Shown: positions 61,315 to 64,000 of the stretch, in pieces
How the letters are laid out: each line of letters begins with the position of its first letter
How positions within the stretch are numbered: position 1 is the stretch's first letter
NCBI GenBank assembly: GCA_039545315.1
Contig: BCIM01000009.1
Location: 310,001 to 374,000, forward strand
Length of the DNA stretch: 64,000 nucleotides
Direction: 5' to 3'
Source of the DNA: Kondoa malvinella
Taxonomy: Eukaryota > Basidiomycota > Agaricostilbomycetes > Agaricostilbales > Kondoaceae
Made by a program: the position numbers and the translations under genes
Notes under the pieces: generated by a model
Databases searched by the model: none
What the model was told of the DNA's origin: nothing
The model's input: only the letters and a program-made list of their open reading frames with translations

Positions 61315-61608
61315 CACTCGACAGGCTGAAGGGTATCACGATTGTATGGCTGAGGTGTATAATCTTCCGCCTAATGAGTGTCACTGGCGAGCCATTTTTG
61401 TTTGCGAACTGGCTCTCACAGGTCAACCTTGCACAATTCTCCAGACTCCCTGATAGCCGCTTGGAGAATACCCTGAGAGGCCGGAGCATAGCTACACTCG
61501 TTTGATATACCCACCCAGTGCATCCCTCTGATACCATTCCATCCTCCGACGCGGTATTCCTGTCCATCTCGTCGCCTGCTCGCCTGCAGCCTGTGACTTG
61601 ACCAAAGC
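61315..61608. promoter_or_regulatory. Divergent promoter between AMPK-beta and F-box genes
   Basis: 294 bp between two start codons pointing away from each other. No conserved coding frame was seen. No specific factor site was assigned. Confidence 0.35.
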
Positions 61609-62773
61609 ATGTCTACGATCAGCGGCTACACATTTACATTGCCGACTGAGCTGCTCGACAATATCCTGGCCCATCTCAGCAGTCGCGAACTCTTTCAGTG
61701 TCTGACAGTCTCGAAAGTATGGCATCACAATGCAGTTCGCAACCTCTTCATAAGCCCTTCCATCAAGCGAGCAGAAGCCATTACTCAATTCTTACGCTAC
61801 CTTATGCAGCATAACGACAAAGCTCTCAAGGTTCGGGGGTTGAACATCAGCGTGAAGCGTTACCACACTCGAGATCAATTCGACCTCACTTCCGCTGTGC
61901 ATCTATTACACATGCTACCGAATCTACGACATCTGCGTCAGTTCCCAATACCTGTCCTCGGGCAAGAACATTGCATACAAAACATCACAGAACTGAATCT
62001 CGTTTCCTTGCATGTTCGAGAACGCATCATCCTACCAGGTGGGAAAGCACACACAGTCACTTTCGACCAATTCTACCCTGTCCTTGCAAGACTAGTCAAC
62101 ATCAAAGCCCTCACGTTATCCGACATGGCCGGTGCACCTTCAGCAGACCTGTACCTCCCTTCTTCCATCTTACCAAGACTCGAATGGATCCAACTAATAA
62201 AATGTCGAGAATTACACGACGCTCAGCTCGAACGACTCTTTCAGTCCTTTCTTCGTTTCCCTATCGCAATCTATATTAACCACCTACGGAAACTTTCTCC
62301 TATAGGTCTATACACTGCCATTTTCCCACAAGCACATACCATCACCCACTTATCACTCAAAGGCACCTTCAACAACTCGCGTCAAGCTTCCGTCGATCCA
62401 GCATTCTTATCCACCCTACCTCGATTATTGCATCTAGCGACATGCACGACTTTTCTCCCTCGAACAGGTTTAATGCACATTCCATCTACTTTACAAGAAT
62501 TGGAAACTTCTGCTTGTGCGCAATTGACGGCGGGGTACATGTTGGCTGGTTTGCAGAAATGGGCGGCGGTTAGAGATGGACCGAAGAAGTTGAAATTGAG
62601 CAGGCATATGTATACACCAGAGGATATCTATGATATCAAAGTGGGTCGTCTTTTTACCTAATGGCCTAGAAAGAAGCTGATGCGAATAAAAGGTGACTTG
62701 CGAGCAAAATGGGATAGTCTTGGTGATCAAGGAAGAGGATAACAGAGATGCAGGGAATATCACTCTTCAATGA
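61609..62773 (+). CDS. F-box protein with leucine-rich C-terminal part
   Basis: Likely substrate receptor of an SCF ubiquitin ligase. The F-box is at the N-terminus (LPTELLDNILAHLSSRELFQCLTVSKVWHHN). The rest has repeated Leu-rich segments (LVNIKALTLSDMAG, LPRLEWIQLIKCRELHD, THLSLKGTF, LPRLLHLATC), like degenerate LRRs. The first exon is over 1 kb without an intron, unusual for this window. One intron (about 62640-62690, ending AAAAG) joins it to a last exon ending VIKEEDNRDAGNITLQ at TGA 62771-62773. Without splicing the protein would stop at 62661. The substrate is unknown. Confidence 0.75.
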
Positions 62774-63021
62774 GTAAGGGAGCCGCATGCGCACAGAAGA
62801 GTTAGAGCTGGTTCGGAAGCTTTGTGAGTAGACTTGCAGCAATCCGACATGGCAAGACTCATGTCGAAATGGTGTCTACAGGCATTGTAGATCATCATGC
62901 ATCAACTGCAAAGCGAATCGGCTGGCAAGCTTTCGGCAGTAGCGATAGTGAACTCGACTCCTTTGCCTCAATATGGCTTAATTATCACTACTCTAAGGCC
63001 ACTCTAGCTTGACCAACCAGC

Positions 63022-64000
63022 CTACACGCTCTTTCCATTCTGCTCAAGGTACACTTGCGCCTCGGCTGCCTTTTTGTGATAAAGCGCCTCTACCTCAGTC
63101 CATACTCTCGCCTGTTTACGATTCGGCAACTCCATCAAAGAAGAAAGAAGATCAGAAGAGAATGCTTCCGAAGCTTCTCTTGGTAGAAGAGTAGGTAGAT
63201 GGTCGATCGAGACGACGGTCATTGGGAGTTCAGGTGATCTTAAAAGACCAGTCAGTCGACCGTTCACAGACAGAAGAAGTGAAGCTTACCCTAATTCGAC
63301 GTCTACCGTTGGTTTGTCGAATGTAGTGTTGATTGAGTAAATGGGCAGAGGGTTGTTTGGGTTCGTAGTATCGCATGAAACGTCGACTACTACGCCGAGA
63401 TTCCGCTTGGTGCCAGCTTGCTTGATGAACTCTTCTGTAAGGAAGGATGGGATCTTGCTCGTGAGGTAGATGCAGTTCACGAAGATGTCAACTGTCAAAT
63501 GGTATGAGTGGATGAAGCAGTTATGCAACACAACACCACTGACCATCTAAGAGCTCAGGGAAAGGCCCGCCTTTAGCTGTTTCTGCCATATCCCACTTGA
63601 CAATGTTTGAGCTGCAAAACCTGTCAGCCTACGCTTTCTCCAGTAATTTGAGTAGACTGACTCGTCAATGCCAGCTTTTTGAAAGAGATCTACTGCACCA
63701 CGTCCGCATCGTCCCAGTGCACCAATCACTAATGCCTTCACGCTTCGCCCAAGCTGACTTTCCATGCTCTTGACTTTCGCCTTGACCTCTTTGACCAGCT
63801 CTCCCTCATTCGGGTAAGGCTTCAAACCGCCCAATCTCTTCCCTCGTGACTGTTCATCCAGAGCCAACACACCGACAGCTGCGCCTGCAAAACCAGCATG
63901 GAAGCCGAAAGCAGCTACTCGTCTTCCGTTTGTTTCTTGCAGGAACTCAATGTCATAGAGTGTACCAGGAGGAGTAGCTTTGGTGAATCTAGCCAACACT
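63022..64000 (-). CDS. LYS1: Saccharopine dehydrogenase (NAD+, L-lysine-forming), 5' partial
   Basis: Last enzyme of the fungal alpha-aminoadipate route: splits saccharopine to lysine and 2-oxoglutarate. The gene runs off the right edge of the window, so the N-terminus is missing. Visible blocks are [27 protein letters not shown], the dinucleotide-binding segment [69 protein letters not shown] and [23 protein letters not shown]. Three introns lie near 63662-63610, 63545-63490 and 63290-63240. The protein ends YLEQNGKSV at TAG 63024-63022; no PTS1 signal is present, though yeast Lys1 is partly peroxisomal. Confidence 0.92.

Noticed and set aside
1..64000. Transposons, CRISPR arrays, rRNA and tRNA genes
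   Set aside because: No transposase or reverse-transcriptase motif, no regular short repeats and no clear tRNA B-box arrangement were found by eye. A tRNA scan could still find one in the gaps.

Overview
The window is nuclear DNA from a fungus, most likely a basidiomycete. Nearly every gene is cut by many short GT-AG introns (mostly about 45-65 nt), intergenic gaps are small, and the gene set is that of a filamentous or dimorphic fungus: a Rac GTPase, a KCH potassium channel, xanthine dehydrogenase with its molybdenum-cofactor sulfurase, cyclopropane-fatty-acid synthase and lysine biosynthesis by the alpha-aminoadipate route. I cannot name the species. No transposon, CRISPR array, rRNA or convincing tRNA was seen. 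All gene models below were spliced by eye, so inner exon borders are approximate unless stated.

Layout. 1-6.6 kb: the end of a Rab geranylgeranyltransferase beta subunit (BET2), an unrecognised coiled-coil protein, a KCH-type potassium channel on the minus strand and a tocopherol-cyclase-like protein. 6.8-15.9 kb: two aquaporin genes in opposite orientation around SMC6. The aquaporins share an 856-bp stretch, introns included, that appears identical, while the flanking exons have diverged. This is the strongest oddity of the window and points to recent gene conversion. SMC6 holds a probable 13-nt microexon and an apparent reading-frame break. 15.9-20 kb: a poorly explained gap, an HD-domain 5'-nucleotidase, and a C2H2 zinc-finger gene that looks dead. 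20.1-26.8 kb: a GRAM/TBC Rab-GAP followed by VPS45, both membrane-traffic genes. 26.9-31.9 kb: an unresolved small gene, CFA synthase, the splicing factor PML1/SNIP1 and a small secreted cysteine-rich protein. 33.3-37.1 kb: a monoglyceride lipase and an orphan gene.

37.2-48.2 kb is metabolic: carnitine acetyltransferase with peroxisomal and mitochondrial signals, then the molybdenum-cofactor sulfurase (MOCOS/HxB type) divergent from xanthine dehydrogenase (HxA type) across only 166 bp. The sulfurase activates the cofactor that the dehydrogenase uses, so enzyme and activator probably share a promoter, which carries a GATA-type site. 48.4-61.3 kb: the endocytic adaptor SLA2, then a minus-strand run of CDK11 (with a literal PITSLRE motif), U1 snRNP protein A, RAC1, an LPAT-family acyltransferase and the SNF1/AMPK beta subunit. 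61.6-64 kb: an F-box protein and a partial saccharopine dehydrogenase (LYS1) that runs off the window.
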